The notes: generated by a model not told the origin, from the sequence alone. Counted from the first letter of the stretch, positions 38,006 to 47,684 are shown. The stretch: 64,000 nucleotides of DNA from Firmicutes bacterium UBA911 (GCA_002294005.1 DBEH01000005.1:21622-85621); one strand, 5' to 3'. Made by a program: numbers and translations.

Positions 38006-38593
38006 TTAATTTCCGCCTCCTTTCAGAATCCCGTCCACCAGCTCCACGCCGCGTTCCAGGGCCCGGTGGTTCAGCTCCCGCAGCTTCGGGTCCTGTTCGA
38101 ATTTATAACCGAGTCTTTTCTCCAGGGCCTTTTTGGCCTGGTCCACCGGCACGACCCGCGTGGCCCCGATGACCGCGCCCATAATGACGATGTTGAACAC
38201 CCGCGGGTGGAGTTCCGCCCTGGCGACGGCCACCGCCGGAATATTCAGGATGCGGCGGGCTGTTCGAGGCAGTTCCTCTTCTTTGATTTCGGCCAGGCCG
38301 TCGTAAATAAAGACCGTCTCCGGCCCGACGTACTGGCGGGTTCTCCGGACGGCGCGCTCGCTCAGAGCGACCACGATGTCCCCCTTCTCGAATTTAGGAG
38401 CGGCGACGGGCTGATCGCTGATCTGCAGGAAAGCCAGGCTCACGCCCCCCCGCTGTTCCACGCCGAAGGCCGGGATGTACAGGGCCTGGGCACCATCCTC
38501 GTAGGCCGCTTCGGCCAGGATCTCGGCGACCGCCTGCACCCCCTGGCCCCCTTCACCGGCGACGACGATCTTAATGGACCGCTTTCTTTCCAT
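38006..38593 (-). CDS. 2-oxoacid:ferredoxin oxidoreductase gamma subunit
   Basis: 195 residues from ATG 38593, which lies inside the end of the beta-subunit gene (23-base overlap). The start IKIVVAGEGGQGVQAVAEIL and EQRGGVSLAFLQISD are the gamma-domain signature of KOR/POR enzymes. It completes the four-subunit enzyme with the genes on both sides. Confidence 0.92.
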   Translation of the reverse strand: MERKRSIKIVVAGEGGQGVQAVAEILAEAAYEDGAQALYIPAFGVEQRGGVSLAFLQISDQPVAAPKFEKGDIVVALSERAVRRTRQYVGPETVFIYDGLAEIKEEELPRTARRILNIPAVAVARAELHPRVFNIVIMGAVIGATRVVPVDQAKKALEKRLGYKFEQDPKLRELNHRALERGVELVDGILKGGGN

Positions 38594-39347
38594 CTTCGTC
38601 CTTTCCGGCTGCCGCCGGCACTTTGAGTTCTCCGGTCCGGAAATGGGCCGGCATTTTTTTCTCGAGGAACTCCCAGGTGTCCTTGGCGTTGGTCCGCCAG
38701 TTGGTGGGGCAGGTGGACAGCACCTCCACAAAAGAAAAACCCCGGCCCTCAATTTGGTTTTGCAGCGCCCGTACCATCATTCTGCGCAGTTGGGGCAACT
38801 TGCTCACCGTACCCCGGGCGACATAGGCGTCCTCGCCGGTGATGGCGGCCACCATTTCCGGCCCTTTGGCGGGGTGGCCGGTAGCCTCTGGGTCCCGGCC
38901 GTAGGGGGAGGTCTCCGTCTTCTGCCCCGGGAGGGTGGTGGGAGCCATCTGCCCGCCGGTCATCGCGTACTGCGTGTTGTTGGCCAGAATAACGGTGATC
39001 CTCTCGTTCCGGCCCGCCGCATTGACCAGGTGCTGGGCCCCGATGGCGTACCCCCCGCCGTCGCCCATGTAGGCGACGCAAATCAGTTCGGGGTTCGCCC
39101 GCTTGATCCCGGTGACCACCGGCGTGGTCCGCCCATGGTGAGTCTGTACGGAATCGACATTGAAAAAGTCCCACGCCAGCAGGGAACAGCCGATGTCACA
39201 CCCGAACACGACCCGGTCCTGGATCCCGAGTTCGTCGATGGCCTGCCCGAGGGCGCGCAGGGCGATCCCGTGCCCGCATCCCGGGCAGAACTTGTGTGGT
39301 TTGGTCTCCAAACGCCAGCTTTCCGGCATCGCCGGCTTGACCGTCAT
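38571..39347 (-). CDS. 2-oxoacid:ferredoxin oxidoreductase beta subunit (TPP-binding)
   Basis: 258 residues from ATG 39347 with AAGGAGGGT eight bases upstream. Cluster or TPP motifs are clear: KFCPGCGHGIALRALGQAI, FGCDIGCSLL, YMGDGGGYAIGAQHLVNAA and NNTQYAMTGGQMAPTT. It binds thiamine pyrophosphate and decarboxylates a 2-oxoacid, probably 2-oxoglutarate by similarity to KorB; branched-chain or other 2-oxoacids cannot be excluded. Confidence 0.93.
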   Translation of the reverse strand: MTVKPAMPESWRLETKPHKFCPGCGHGIALRALGQAIDELGIQDRVVFGCDIGCSLLAWDFFNVDSVQTHHGRTTPVVTGIKRANPELICVAYMGDGGGYAIGAQHLVNAAGRNERITVILANNTQYAMTGGQMAPTTLPGQKTETSPYGRDPEATGHPAKGPEMVAAITGEDAYVARGTVSKLPQLRRMMVRALQNQIEGRGFSFVEVLSTCPTNWRTNAKDTWEFLEKKMPAHFRTGELKVPAAAGKDEDGKKAVH

Positions 39348-39360
39348 CCTCCGGACCCTC

Positions 39361-39405
39361 CTTGAGCTTGCCAACCCTATGACTTGAGGCTTGCCGACCC
39401 TATGG
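39361..39405. repeat. Direct repeat in the korB-korA gap
   Basis: Two tandem copies of a ~22-base unit (GCTTGCCAACCCTATG and GCTTGCCGACCCTATG cores) between the alpha and beta genes. No gene or terminator lies in this 88-base gap. Confidence 0.8.
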
Positions 39406-39435
39406 GTGGTGTGCTTAACCAGCAATCATCCCCGG

Positions 39436-40539
39436 TCACTCAGTCCGTGCTGAGGAAGCCGCCAGCTCCCGGCAGCGCGACGCGATTTCTTCCGCCGTGA
39501 TACCCAGTCCCGGTTTGTACAGCGGGACCACGTCCACGGTCAAACCGTACAGGGCGTCCCGCACCAACCGGGCGAACTGCCCATAGGCCGACTCGACCAC
39601 GAGCAGGCGCCCCGCCCGCCCGGCCGCCGTCCGGAGCGCCTCCGCGGGCAACGGGCGCAGGGTGACCGGCCTAAAATAACCCGCCTTGAGGCCCTCGGCC
39701 CGCAGGAGTTCCACCGCCTGTTTCGCCGCCCGGGCCACCACGCCGTGGGCGACCACCAGGACAGCGGCGCCTTCGGCGCCGGACTCCTCATGCTCAACAA
39801 TCTCCGGGGCCACCCGTTCGTACTCGGCGGCCTGTTCCAGGACCACCGCGTACAGTTCCTCCTCGGTGTTGTAGGTGTTCCGGTAGTGTCCCGGCGGCCG
39901 GTCCGCGCCCGGCTTGCCCGGCCGCCCCACGTATGGTTCAGGTGCTACCGGTTCAATTCCGCGTTCCACCGGGTCATAAACGGTGAGTGGCTCGCGCATC
40001 TTGGCCTGGTAGCCGTCCGCCAGCACGAACACCGGAAAGCGGTAGCGCCAGGCCGTGTTGAAGGCCTTGATGGTGTGGTCGTAGAGTTCCTGGAGGCCGG
40101 CCGTGGAGTACACCACCCGGAAGCCTTCCCCGTTGCCGCCGAAAGTGGTCAGGGTGACTTCCTGTTGGGAATAGATGACCGTGGCCGTGGACGGGCCGCC
40201 GCGCTGCATCACCACCACCACGACCGGCAGGCGCATCATTTCGGCCATGGACACGGGTTCCTGCATCAGCACGTTGCCGGGGCCGGCGGTGGCGGTGAAG
40301 CACTTTTTCCCCGCCAGCACCCCGCCGATGGTCGCAAAACCCGCGGAGAGCTCGTCCTCGGTCTGGAGAAAAATCTTCCCGTGCTTGGGCGCCAACCGCG
40401 TCCAGTAGTGCATCACCTCGTTCTGGGGCGTGATCGGGTAGCCGTACATCACGTCGGCGCGTGCCGCGACCGCCGCCCAGGCCACCACTTCGTTCCCGGT
40501 CATGAAGACCCGTTTTTCTGCCATCACCGCGCCGGACAT
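39436..40539 (-). CDS. 2-oxoacid:ferredoxin oxidoreductase alpha subunit
   Basis: 367 residues from ATG 40539 (AGGAGTG upstream). It has RVFMTGNEVVAWAAVAARAD, YGYPITPQNEVMHYW, ETEDELS-like (QTEDELSAGFATIGG) and TATAGPGNVLMQEP, the alpha-subunit pattern. With the following beta, gamma and ferredoxin genes it forms a CoA-dependent, ferredoxin-reducing enzyme that can run reductively for CO2 fixation in anaerobes. Confidence 0.93.
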   Translation of the reverse strand: MSGAVMAEKRVFMTGNEVVAWAAVAARADVMYGYPITPQNEVMHYWTRLAPKHGKIFLQTEDELSAGFATIGGVLAGKKCFTATAGPGNVLMQEPVSMAEMMRLPVVVVVMQRGGPSTATVIYSQQEVTLTTFGGNGEGFRVVYSTAGLQELYDHTIKAFNTAWRYRFPVFVLADGYQAKMREPLTVYDPVERGIEPVAPEPYVGRPGKPGADRPPGHYRNTYNTEEELYAVVLEQAAEYERVAPEIVEHEESGAEGAAVLVVAHGVVARAAKQAVELLRAEGLKAGYFRPVTLRPLPAEALRTAAGRAGRLLVVESAYGQFARLVRDALYGLTVDVVPLYKPGLGITAEEIASRCRELAASSARTE

Positions 40540-40566
40540 CGGGGACACTCCTGACATCTAGAAATG

Positions 40567-41235
40567 CTACCAAAAAGCGCGCGGCATAAACCGCCGCAGC
40601 GGGCGTACCGGATGGGCCGCCGGATCATACGGGCCGATTTCGGCCGCCACCGCCGCCGGGGCCGTGGTGGCCACCACCGGGATGCCCAGGCTGCGCCCGG
40701 CCGCCGCCACCAGGGCGGCCCCCGCCTGCACCACGGCCGCCGTGGTTTCCGAACCGAGGTGCGTGTTGTTGATCAGCCCGTGCACCGGGCCCAGGTCCCG
40801 GACGTGGGCGACGATGCCCTCCACCGTCGCGGTCAGGGGCCGGCTGGCGTTGATGACGGCCAGCACGTTGAACCACCGTTCATGCTCCACGCCCTCCACC
40901 AGGTTCAGCGCCTTCGCCCCCCCGACGCCGTAACCGACGTCGAAGACCACGTGCCCGGGACGGCGCAATGCCCACCGGGCCTCGGCCTTGAGGACGCTCC
41001 CGGCTTCTCCGAGGCCCAGCGTCCGGCGCGTCTCCCAGGCGACCACGTGAATGCCGGCCGCCCCGAGCTCCTCCTGGAGCGGGCGCAAGGTGTAGCAGGG
41101 TTCCACGGTGTCCAGATCGACCAGGGTCGCCGGTTCGCCTTCCCGGGCCAGTTCCAGCGCCCGATTCACGGCCACCTCGCTTTTCCCGGCGGCATATTCG
41201 CCCACATAAGCCTCCACGATGCGGATGCGCCTCAC
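40567..41235 (-). CDS. P-loop nucleotide-binding protein at the head of the KOR operon
   Basis: About 222 residues. The start is uncertain: GTGs at 41289, 41235 and 41217 are in frame. The N-terminus has a P-loop, VGEYAAGKSEVAVNRALELA, then TLVDLDTVEPCYTLRPLQEE, a hydrophobic strand ending FDVGYGVGGAKALN, VLAVINASRPLTATVEG and GLINNTHLGSETT, overall like the SIMIBI/CobQ-MinD fold. It lies 27 bases before the alpha gene, so it is co-expressed. It could be an ATP-dependent assembly or activation factor for the enzyme, but this is inference; I do not recognise the family by name. Confidence 0.7.
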   Translation of the reverse strand: MRRIRIVEAYVGEYAAGKSEVAVNRALELAREGEPATLVDLDTVEPCYTLRPLQEELGAAGIHVVAWETRRTLGLGEAGSVLKAEARWALRRPGHVVFDVGYGVGGAKALNLVEGVEHERWFNVLAVINASRPLTATVEGIVAHVRDLGPVHGLINNTHLGSETTAAVVQAGAALVAAAGRSLGIPVVATTAPAAVAAEIGPYDPAAHPVRPLRRFMPRAFW

Positions 41236-41349
41236 CTCAAAGACCCAAAAAGACAAGCCGGGCAAACACTCCCCGGCATAGAATCCCACCGTATGTACTT
41301 TCTCATCCAGCGCCCCCAGGCGATTTTTCTACCTTAGCCCGAGCCAAGC

Positions 41350-41393
41350 TGAAACCGCCGTCCGTGCGGGGCACGGAGCCCGGCGGCGGTTCC
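41350..41393 (-). terminator. Weak hairpin after the transketolase genes
   Basis: AACCGCCG/CGGCGGTT with an inner TCCGTGC/GCACGGA helix, directly after the transketolase stop. Only a short T-run follows in the leftward direction. Confidence 0.45.
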
Positions 41394-41400
41394 CGCCGCG

Positions 41401-42327
41401 CTACAGCAGTTTTTGGACCGCGTTCACGATGTCGTCCGGTGTCAGGCCGTACTTTTGCAGCAGTTCATCGGGCCTCCCCGATTCGCCGAAGACGTCCTGC
41501 AGGCCGACCCGGAGCATGGGCACCGGGTAGTGTTCGGCCAGCGTCTCGGCGACGGCGCTGCCGAGCCCGCCGATGATGCTGTGCTCTTCGGCGGTGACGA
41601 TGAACCCGGTCCGCTGCGCGGCGTCCACGACCGCCTGCACGTCCAGCGGCTTGATGGTGTGGATGTTCAGCACGCCCGCCTCGATTCCCTCGGCGGCCAG
41701 CAGGTCGGCCGCCTGCAGCGCCTGGCCGACCATGAACCCGCTGGCGATGATGGTGGCGTCCAGCCCCTGGCGCAGGGTCACCGCCTGACCCGGGACAAAC
41801 TTGAAATCATCCCCGTGCAGGACCGGCACCCCGGCGCGGCCCAACCGGATGTACACCGGACCGTCGATGTCCACGGCGGCGCGCACCGCCCCCGCCGTTT
41901 CCACGGCGTCGGCCGGCACAAAAACGGTCATGTTCGGCAGCACCCGCATCAACGCGACGTCCTCCACCGACTGGTGGGAAGCGCCGTCTTCCCCGACGGT
42001 GATCCCGGCGTGGCTGGCGGCGATTTTCACGTTCAGCCGCGGGTAGGCCACGCTCTGCCTGATCTGGTCGAAAGCCCGGCCGGCGGCGAACACGGCGAAG
42101 GTGCTGCAGAAAGGAATCTTGCCGGCGGCGGCCAGCCCGGCGGCCGTGCCGACCATGTTCGCCTCGGCCACGCCGAGGTCGAAAAACCGGTGGGGAAACC
42201 TTTTCTTGAATTCAATGGTCCTGGTGGACTTGGCCAGGTCGGCGTCCAGCACCACGATGTCCGGATTCCCCGTGCCCAATTCCACCAGTGCTTTGCCGTA
42301 CGCCTCCCGGGTCGCGATCTTCTGCAT
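41401..42327 (-). CDS. Transketolase, C-terminal subunit
   Basis: 308 residues from ATG 42327 (GAGAGGTT upstream). It carries the pyrimidine-binding and C-terminal domains (FFDLGVAEANMVGTAAGLAA, SHAGITVGEDGASHQSVEDV, VTAEEHSIIGGLGSAVAETL). It pairs with the gene upstream to make one full transketolase, as is normal in many clostridia and archaea. It shifts two-carbon units between sugar phosphates. Confidence 0.95.
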   Translation of the reverse strand: MQKIATREAYGKALVELGTGNPDIVVLDADLAKSTRTIEFKKRFPHRFFDLGVAEANMVGTAAGLAAAGKIPFCSTFAVFAAGRAFDQIRQSVAYPRLNVKIAASHAGITVGEDGASHQSVEDVALMRVLPNMTVFVPADAVETAGAVRAAVDIDGPVYIRLGRAGVPVLHGDDFKFVPGQAVTLRQGLDATIIASGFMVGQALQAADLLAAEGIEAGVLNIHTIKPLDVQAVVDAAQRTGFIVTAEEHSIIGGLGSAVAETLAEHYPVPMLRVGLQDVFGESGRPDELLQKYGLTPDDIVNAVQKLL

Positions 42328-42389
42328 CTGCCAAACCTCTCACTTCTCCAAGAGATGTGGATTCCCCGATAACAACGCTTTTCCCGTGG

Positions 42390-43205
42390 TTAGGCCAGTT
42401 CCGCCAGGGCTTGGGCGACCTGGTCCCCCTTCGGGGCCACCCCGTGCCAGTCCACCCCGTGTTCCATGAACGACACACCCTTGCCTTTGACGGTTCGGGC
42501 CACGATGGCCGTCGGCCGGCCCCCGGCCGACCGCGCCTTCTCCAACGCCGGCAGGATCTGCCCGAAGTCATGGCCGTCAATCTCGAGGACATGCCAGCCG
42601 AAAGCCCGCCACTTGTCCGGCAGCGGTTCGGTTGACATCACCTCGCTGACCGGCCCGTCGATCTGCAAGCCGTTGAAGTCCACAATCGCCGTCAGATTCT
42701 CCAACGCGTAGTGCGCGGCGGCCATGGCCGCCTCCCAGACCTGACCCTCCTGGCATTCGCCGTCGCCCAGAAGGGCGTATACCCGGTAATCCCGCCCATC
42801 CAGCCGGGCCGCCAGGGCCATGCCGTTCGCGGCCGACAACCCCTGCCCCAGGGAACCGGTCGACATTTCCACGCCCGGAAGTTTGCGCATGTCGGGGTGG
42901 CCCTGCAGCCGGCTGCCCAGCTTGCGCAGCGTGCTCAACTCCGCCACCGGAAAGTAGCCCCGTTCGGCCAGGGCCGCGTACAGCACCGGCGCGGCGTGCC
43001 CCTTCGAGAGCACAAACCGGTCCCGGTCCGGCCAGTCGGGCCGCACCGGATCCAGGCGCATCTGGTTGAAGTAAAGGGCGGTGACAATGTCGGCGGCGGA
43101 AAGCGAGCCGCCCGGGTGCCCCGATCCGGCCTCCGCCACCATCCGGACGATATGCCTCCGTATTTCCCTGGCTTTTTCGGTAAGCTCGGCAACGATTTTT
43201 TCCAT
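42390..43205 (-). CDS. Transketolase, N-terminal subunit
   Basis: 271 residues from ATG 43205 (GGGGGTGGAGC upstream). It has the TPP-binding domain with [56 protein letters not shown] and DFNGLQIDG. It ends 62 bases before the C-terminal subunit gene. An in-frame start at 43262 is possible but has a poorly spaced ribosome site. Confidence 0.95.
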   Translation of the reverse strand: MEKIVAELTEKAREIRRHIVRMVAEAGSGHPGGSLSAADIVTALYFNQMRLDPVRPDWPDRDRFVLSKGHAAPVLYAALAERGYFPVAELSTLRKLGSRLQGHPDMRKLPGVEMSTGSLGQGLSAANGMALAARLDGRDYRVYALLGDGECQEGQVWEAAMAAAHYALENLTAIVDFNGLQIDGPVSEVMSTEPLPDKWRAFGWHVLEIDGHDFGQILPALEKARSAGGRPTAIVARTVKGKGVSFMEHGVDWHGVAPKGDQVAQALAELA

Positions 43206-43353
43206 TTGGTCAAGCTCCACCCCCGGAAGAACTTCGGCCCGTGCGGCGCCGGTACTTGACATTCTCCGGCGGCGTCCAGGCCCATTGCGTAGGTATTCCT
43301 TTCCCTCACACTAATTCCTGCATCCCGACACCCAAAACCTGAAGACCGCCGGA

Positions 43354-43380
43354 ACCAAAAGGGCGGGGAATTTCCCCGCC
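43354..43380 (-). terminator. Terminator after prfB
   Basis: GGCGGGGAA pairs with TTCCCCGCC. Read leftwards the stem is followed by CTTTTGG, 25 bases past the prfB stop. Confidence 0.7.
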
Positions 43381-43404
43381 TGTCAGGTCTTTTCATTACC
43401 CCGC

Positions 43405-44515
43405 CTACTTCGACCGCGCCTTCCAGACCAGGTAGGCCTGGATGAACTCGTCGATGTCCCCGTCCATCACCGCCTCCACGTTTCCCTTTTCGAACTTGGT
43501 CCGGTGATCTTTGACCATCGAATACGGGTGGAACACGTAGGACCTGATCTGGCTGCCCCAGGCGATGTCCGGCTGCTCACCCCGCAGGGCGGCGATCTCC
43601 TCTTCCCGGCGCCGCAGTTCCAGATCCAGAAGCTTCGCCGTCAACAGCTTTATAGCGGCGTTCCGGTTGGCGATCTGGGAACGCTCGTTCTGGCAGGAGA
43701 CCACAATCCCGGTCGGCAGGTGCGTGATCCGGACCGCCGAGTCCGTCTTGTTCACGTGCTGCCCGCCGGCCCCCCCGGAACGGTAGGTGTCAATCCGCAA
43801 GTCGTCGGGATTGAGATCCACGGCCGCGCTCTCCGGGACCTCCGGCAGGACGTCCAGCGACGCAAAGGAGGTGTGCCGGCGCCCCCCGACGTCGAACGGC
43901 GAGATGCGCACCAGCCGGTGCACGCCCTTTTCGGCCCGCAGGTAGCCGTAGGCAAAAGGCCCGGACACCAGAAAGGTGACGCTTTTGAGCCCGGCTTCGT
44001 CGTCCGGCAGAATGTCGAGCACCTCGGCGGCATAACCGCGTTTCTCGGACCAGCGCAGGTACATCCGGAAAAGCATCTCCACCCAGTCCTGGGCCTCAAG
44101 GCCCCCAGCGCCGGCGTGCAGGCTCAAGATGGCATTCGCCTCGTCGTGGGGCCCGGAAAGCAAAAGTTCCAGCTCCAGCGCGGCCACGGTGCGGTCCAGC
44201 TCGGCCAGGGACCGCGCTACTTCCCGGGCGGTGTCGGAGTCCTCGATCTCCTCCCCCAACTCCAGCAGTACGACCGCGTCCTCGAAATCCCGGCGCAAGC
44301 CGTTGAAACCTTCCACCCGCCGCCGCAGCCCGGCCAGGCGCCGGGCGACTTCCTGGGCGCGCTCCTGGTGCTGCCAGAAATCCGGGGTCTCCATCTGTTT
44401 CTCCAGGGCGGCTATTTCCGTGTTCTTGCCGGCCAGGTCAAAGAGAGTGTTCCAGGTCGGCGATCCGCCACCGCAACTCCTCCGCAGTCTTGTTCAGCTC
44501 AACGTACATGACCAT
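43405..44515 (-). CDS. prfB: Peptide chain release factor 2, with programmed +1 frameshift
   Basis: The first frame starts at ATG 44515 (or 44509) and reads MYVELNKTAEELRWRIADLE, then reaches CTT TGA C at 44443-44437. A +1 shift there continues into DLAGKNTEIAALEKQMETPD and the rest of RF2, 369 residues in all. The SPF stop-recognition motif (RISPFDVGGRRHTSF) and catalytic GGQ (GGAGGQHVNKTDSAV) are present. RF2 ends translation at UGA and UAA. The shift site is the classic autoregulation: low RF2 favours shifting past its own UGA. Confidence 0.97.
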
Positions 44516-44541
44516 CAATCCCCCATAAAAAGCGATAAAGG

Positions 44542-44670
44542 TTAGTCCCGTGGTTCCAGCAAGAGGCGGACACCGTCCAGAATCTCCCGTACTCGGTTAC
44601 CGTAAACGGCACCGATTCTCTCGACCAAGTCCCGTTTGTCAACCGTGATTACCTGCGAGCGTTTTGCGTT
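44542..44670 (-). pseudogene. C-terminal remnant of a MazF/PemK-family toxin
   Basis: About 41 codons read AKRSQVITVDKRDLVERIGA, then VYGNRVREILDGVRLLLEPR, which aligns by eye with the C-terminal end of MazF/PemK (the QIRTIDKxRL and DEALRISL region). Upstream the frame runs straight into a palindromic element at 44671, and no toxin N-terminus is left. A weak start (TTG after GAGGAGG) could still make a 55-residue peptide including the element's translation. No antitoxin gene is adjacent. Confidence 0.6.
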
Positions 44671-44705
44671 GCGAAAAAAGGGGGGACAGTCCCCCCTTTT
44701 TTCGC
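44671..44705. repeat. Long palindromic element next to the toxin remnant
   Basis: A near-perfect 35-base inverted repeat: GCG, A6, GGGGGGACAGTCCCCCC, T6, CGC. It is the most extended copy of the family in the window. Confidence 0.9.
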
Positions 44706-44760
44706 CCAAGCGCACCTCCTCAAATCGGCCGCATGTGCCGGTCAAGACGTCCGCCTCCTC

Positions 44761-44793
44761 GGGTGAAAAAGGGGTCGGGCCCCTTTTTCACCC
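44761..44793. repeat. Palindromic element at the secA stop
   Basis: GGGTG, A5, GGGGTCGGGCCCC, T5, CACCC. The secA TGA stop (44790-44788) is formed by its right edge. It probably terminates the secA transcript. Confidence 0.9.
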
Positions 44794-47499
44794 CGCCGCC
44801 TGCTCGTCCTTCGCGGCGCAGCACTTTTTGTACTTCTTGCCGCTCCCGCACGGGCAGGGGTCGTTCCGGCCCACCTTCTTGTCGCGGCGCACCGGCTGGT
44901 TCGCCCTCTCGCCACCGGCGGCGTAGAGGTTCTCCTTGACCTGCCGGCGTTCCGCCTGCTGCGGCGGCGCCACGCGGACCCGGAAGAGCTTCTTGACCGT
45001 CTCCTCCTGGATGCTCGCGATCATGTTCTGGAACATGTCAAAACTCTCAAACTTGTATTCCACCAGCGGGTCTTTTTGCCCGTAAGCCCGCAGGCCCACA
45101 CCCTCACGGAGCTGGTCCATGGCGTCCAGGTGGTCCATCCATTTCTCGTCCACGATGCGCAGCATGAGCACCCGCTCGATCTCGCGCATGGTCTCCGGGC
45201 CCAGTTCCGCCTCCCGGGCCGCATAGGCTTGTTCCATCTCTTCCTGGAACAACCGCCGCAGGTCCTCCCGGCGGAAGTCGTCGCGCTTTTTCTCCAGCCG
45301 CCTTTCGAGTTCCTCCACGGCCCACCGGTCTCCGGGCAGGATCTGGGCCACCGACTCGGACAGGCCGTCATAGTTCCACTCCTCCGGGTAGACCCCATCC
45401 GGCGCGAAGGCGGCCACGGCCTGGCCGGCCACTTCCTCCATCATCTGCTCCACCACCGGCCTTAAGTTATCCCCGCAGAGCACCTGGCGGCGCTGCCGGT
45501 AGATCAGTTCCCGCTGTTGGTTGATCACGTCGTCGTAGTTCAACACGTGCTTGCGGATGCTGAAGTTGCGGTTCTCCACCCGCCGCTGGGCGGTTTCCAG
45601 GGACTTCGAAATCAGCGGGTGCTCCAAGGGCGCGTCCTCTTCCAGCTTCAGCCGGTCCATGATCCCGGCGATATTGTCGCCCCCGAACAGGCGCAACAAA
45701 TCGTCGTTCAACGCAACGAAAAACTGGGTCGCCCCCGGGTCGCCCTGGCGGCCGCAACGGCCCCGGAGCTGGTTGTCGATCCGGCGGGCTTCGTGGCGTT
45801 CGGTACCGATGATGAAAAGGCCGCCCAGCGCGACCACCCGGTCATGCTCGGCATCGGTCTCCTTTTTGGACTCGGCGTACAGTTCGCGGTAGAGGCGCCG
45901 GGCCTCGGCCACTTCCTCCGTGCACGGGCCGTACTCGGCCGCCTCGGCGATCACCTCGGGCGGGTAGCCCCGGCGGCGCATCTCCTGCAGGGCCAGGAAC
46001 GACGGGTTGCCCCCCAGCATGATGTCGGTGCCGCGGCCGGCCATGTTGGTGGCGATGGTCACCGCCCCGATCCGGCCGGCCTGAGCGACGATCTCGGCCT
46101 CTTTCTCGTGATACTTGGCGTTCAAGACCTGGTGCGGCACTCCCCGCCTGGTCAGCATCCGGCTTAAAACCTCCGACTTTTCGATCGAGATGGTGCCCAC
46201 CAGGACCGGCTGCCCCGTGGCGTGCCGGGCGGCGATCTCTTCGACTCCCGAACGGAATTTGCCCTCTTCGGTTTTAAAGACGATGTCCGGAATGTCTTCC
46301 CTGACCATGGGCTTGTGGGTCGGCACGACCACCACGTCCAGCCCGTAGATCTTCTTGAACTCCTCGGCCTCGGTGTCCGCGGTGCCGGTCATGCCGGCCA
46401 GCTTCTCGTACATCCGGAAATAATTCTGGAACGTGACTGTCGCCAGGGTCTGCGACTCCCGTTCGATCTTCACGCCCTCCTTGGCCTCGATCGCCTGGTG
46501 CAGACCGTCGGAATAACGGCGGCCGAACATCAGCCGGCCGGTGAACTCATCCACGATGATCACCTGGCCGTCCTTCACCACGTAGTCCCGGTCCAGCTTC
46601 ATCAGCGCGCGGGCTTTCAGCGCCTGGTTCAGGTGGTGCAAGACCTCCTCGTGTTCCGGGTCGGACAGGTTGTCGATACCGAGCAATTCCTCGCACCGGG
46701 CGAAGCCTTCCTCGGTCAAGCTGGCCGTGCGCCCCTTCTCGTCGACCGTGAAGTGCGCCTCGGGCTTCAGCCGGGGCACCAGGCGGGCCATGGTGTAGTA
46801 GGTGTCCGTCGGTTTGCCCGACTGCCCCGAGATGATCAGCGGCGTGCGCGCCTCGTCGATCAGAATGCTGTCCACCTCGTCCACGATGGCGTAGTAGAGG
46901 TCGCGCTGCACCATGTCCCGGGGGTACACGGCCATGTTGTCGCGCAGGTAGTCGAAACCGAACTCGTTATTGGTGCCGTAAATCACGTCCGCCGCGTAAG
47001 ACGCCTGACGTTGCCGCGCGTCGAGCCCGTGCACGATCAGCCCGGTGGAAAGGCCCAGGAAACGGTAGATGTGGCCCATCCACTCGCTGTCCCGCTTGGC
47101 CAGGTAGTCGTTGACGGTCACGATGTGCACGCCCCGGCCGGCCAGGGCGTTCAGGCAGGCCGGCAGGGTGGCCACCAAGGTCTTCCCTTCGCCGGTCTTC
47201 ATCTCGGCGATCCGGCCCTGGTGCAACACCGCACCCCCCATGATCTGCACGTCGAAGTGCCGCATGTCCAGGACCCGGCGCGAAACCTCGCGGACCACCG
47301 CGAAGGCCTCCGGCAAAAGATCGTCCAGCGGCGCGCCCGCGTTCAAGCGCTCCCGCAAGACCGGGGCCTGCGCTTGAAGTTCGGCATCCGTGAGCCTCTC
47401 CATGCGGGGTTCCAGTTCGTTCACGGCCGTCACCACCCGCTGCAGCTTTTTCACCTCACGGGCGTTGTCGTCCAGGAAATTCTTCAAGAATCCGAGCAA
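44788..47499 (-). CDS. secA: Protein translocase ATPase SecA
   Basis: 903 residues from a TTG at 47499 (AGGGGGGGC upstream). Motor motifs are complete: [55 protein letters not shown]. The preprotein cross-linking and wing domains follow. The C-terminus carries the zinc motif [15 protein letters not shown], which binds lipid and SecB or ribosomes. It drives secretion through SecYEG. It has its own promoter and a leader hairpin, and its stop codon lies in a palindromic element. Confidence 0.98.
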   Translation of the reverse strand: MLGFLKNFLDDNAREVKKLQRVVTAVNELEPRMERLTDAELQAQAPVLRERLNAGAPLDDLLPEAFAVVREVSRRVLDMRHFDVQIMGGAVLHQGRIAEMKTGEGKTLVATLPACLNALAGRGVHIVTVNDYLAKRDSEWMGHIYRFLGLSTGLIVHGLDARQRQASYAADVIYGTNNEFGFDYLRDNMAVYPRDMVQRDLYYAIVDEVDSILIDEARTPLIISGQSGKPTDTYYTMARLVPRLKPEAHFTVDEKGRTASLTEEGFARCEELLGIDNLSDPEHEEVLHHLNQALKARALMKLDRDYVVKDGQVIIVDEFTGRLMFGRRYSDGLHQAIEAKEGVKIERESQTLATVTFQNYFRMYEKLAGMTGTADTEAEEFKKIYGLDVVVVPTHKPMVREDIPDIVFKTEEGKFRSGVEEIAARHATGQPVLVGTISIEKSEVLSRMLTRRGVPHQVLNAKYHEKEAEIVAQAGRIGAVTIATNMAGRGTDIMLGGNPSFLALQEMRRRGYPPEVIAEAAEYGPCTEEVAEARRLYRELYAESKKETDAEHDRVVALGGLFIIGTERHEARRIDNQLRGRCGRQGDPGATQFFVALNDDLLRLFGGDNIAGIMDRLKLEEDAPLEHPLISKSLETAQRRVENRNFSIRKHVLNYDDVINQQRELIYRQRRQVLCGDNLRPVVEQMMEEVAGQAVAAFAPDGVYPEEWNYDGLSESVAQILPGDRWAVEELERRLEKKRDDFRREDLRRLFQEEMEQAYAAREAELGPETMREIERVLMLRIVDEKWMDHLDAMDQLREGVGLRAYGQKDPLVEYKFESFDMFQNMIASIQEETVKKLFRVRVAPPQQAERRQVKENLYAAGGERANQPVRRDKKVGRNDPCPCGSGKKYKKCCAAKDEQAAG

Positions 47500-47533
47500 G
47501 GGTGCCCCCCCTCACGTTCCCTTGGGTTGAATT

Positions 47534-47555
47534 GGAGGAACCCGCCGGTTCCTCC
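47534..47555 (-). promoter_or_regulatory. Hairpin in the secA leader
   Basis: GGAGGAACC pairs perfectly with GGTTCCTCC around a four-base loop, about 35 bases before the secA start. It holds a GGAGG in its stem, so it could sequester a ribosome site or stabilise the transcript. Confidence 0.55.
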
Positions 47556-47568
47556 TTGACGCTCATTG

Positions 47569-47597
47569 ATTTTAGCATTTCAACTAAAAATTTTCAA
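47569..47597 (-). promoter_or_regulatory. Sigma-A promoter of secA
   Basis: TTGAAA (47597-47592), a 17-base spacer, TAAAAT (47574-47569), about 70 bases before the secA TTG. Confidence 0.8.
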
Positions 47598-47617
47598 GGC
47601 CGGCATACAGATGCTGG

Positions 47618-47652
47618 AAAACGAGCGGGGGCCGGTCGTGTCCGGCCCCCGC
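47618..47652 (-). terminator. Terminator of hpf
   Basis: Perfect 11-base stem GCGGGGGCCGG/CCGGCCCCCGC. Read leftwards it is followed by TCGTTTTCC. It lies 33 bases past the hpf stop. Confidence 0.85.
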
Positions 47653-47684
47653 GCCGCGGTTGGTACCGCTTTTTCAGTATCCTC

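Noticed and set aside
44671..44745. Intact small toxin gene upstream of prfB
   Set aside because: The N-terminal part is translated palindrome sequence; only the C-terminal MazF/PemK-like end is protein-like.
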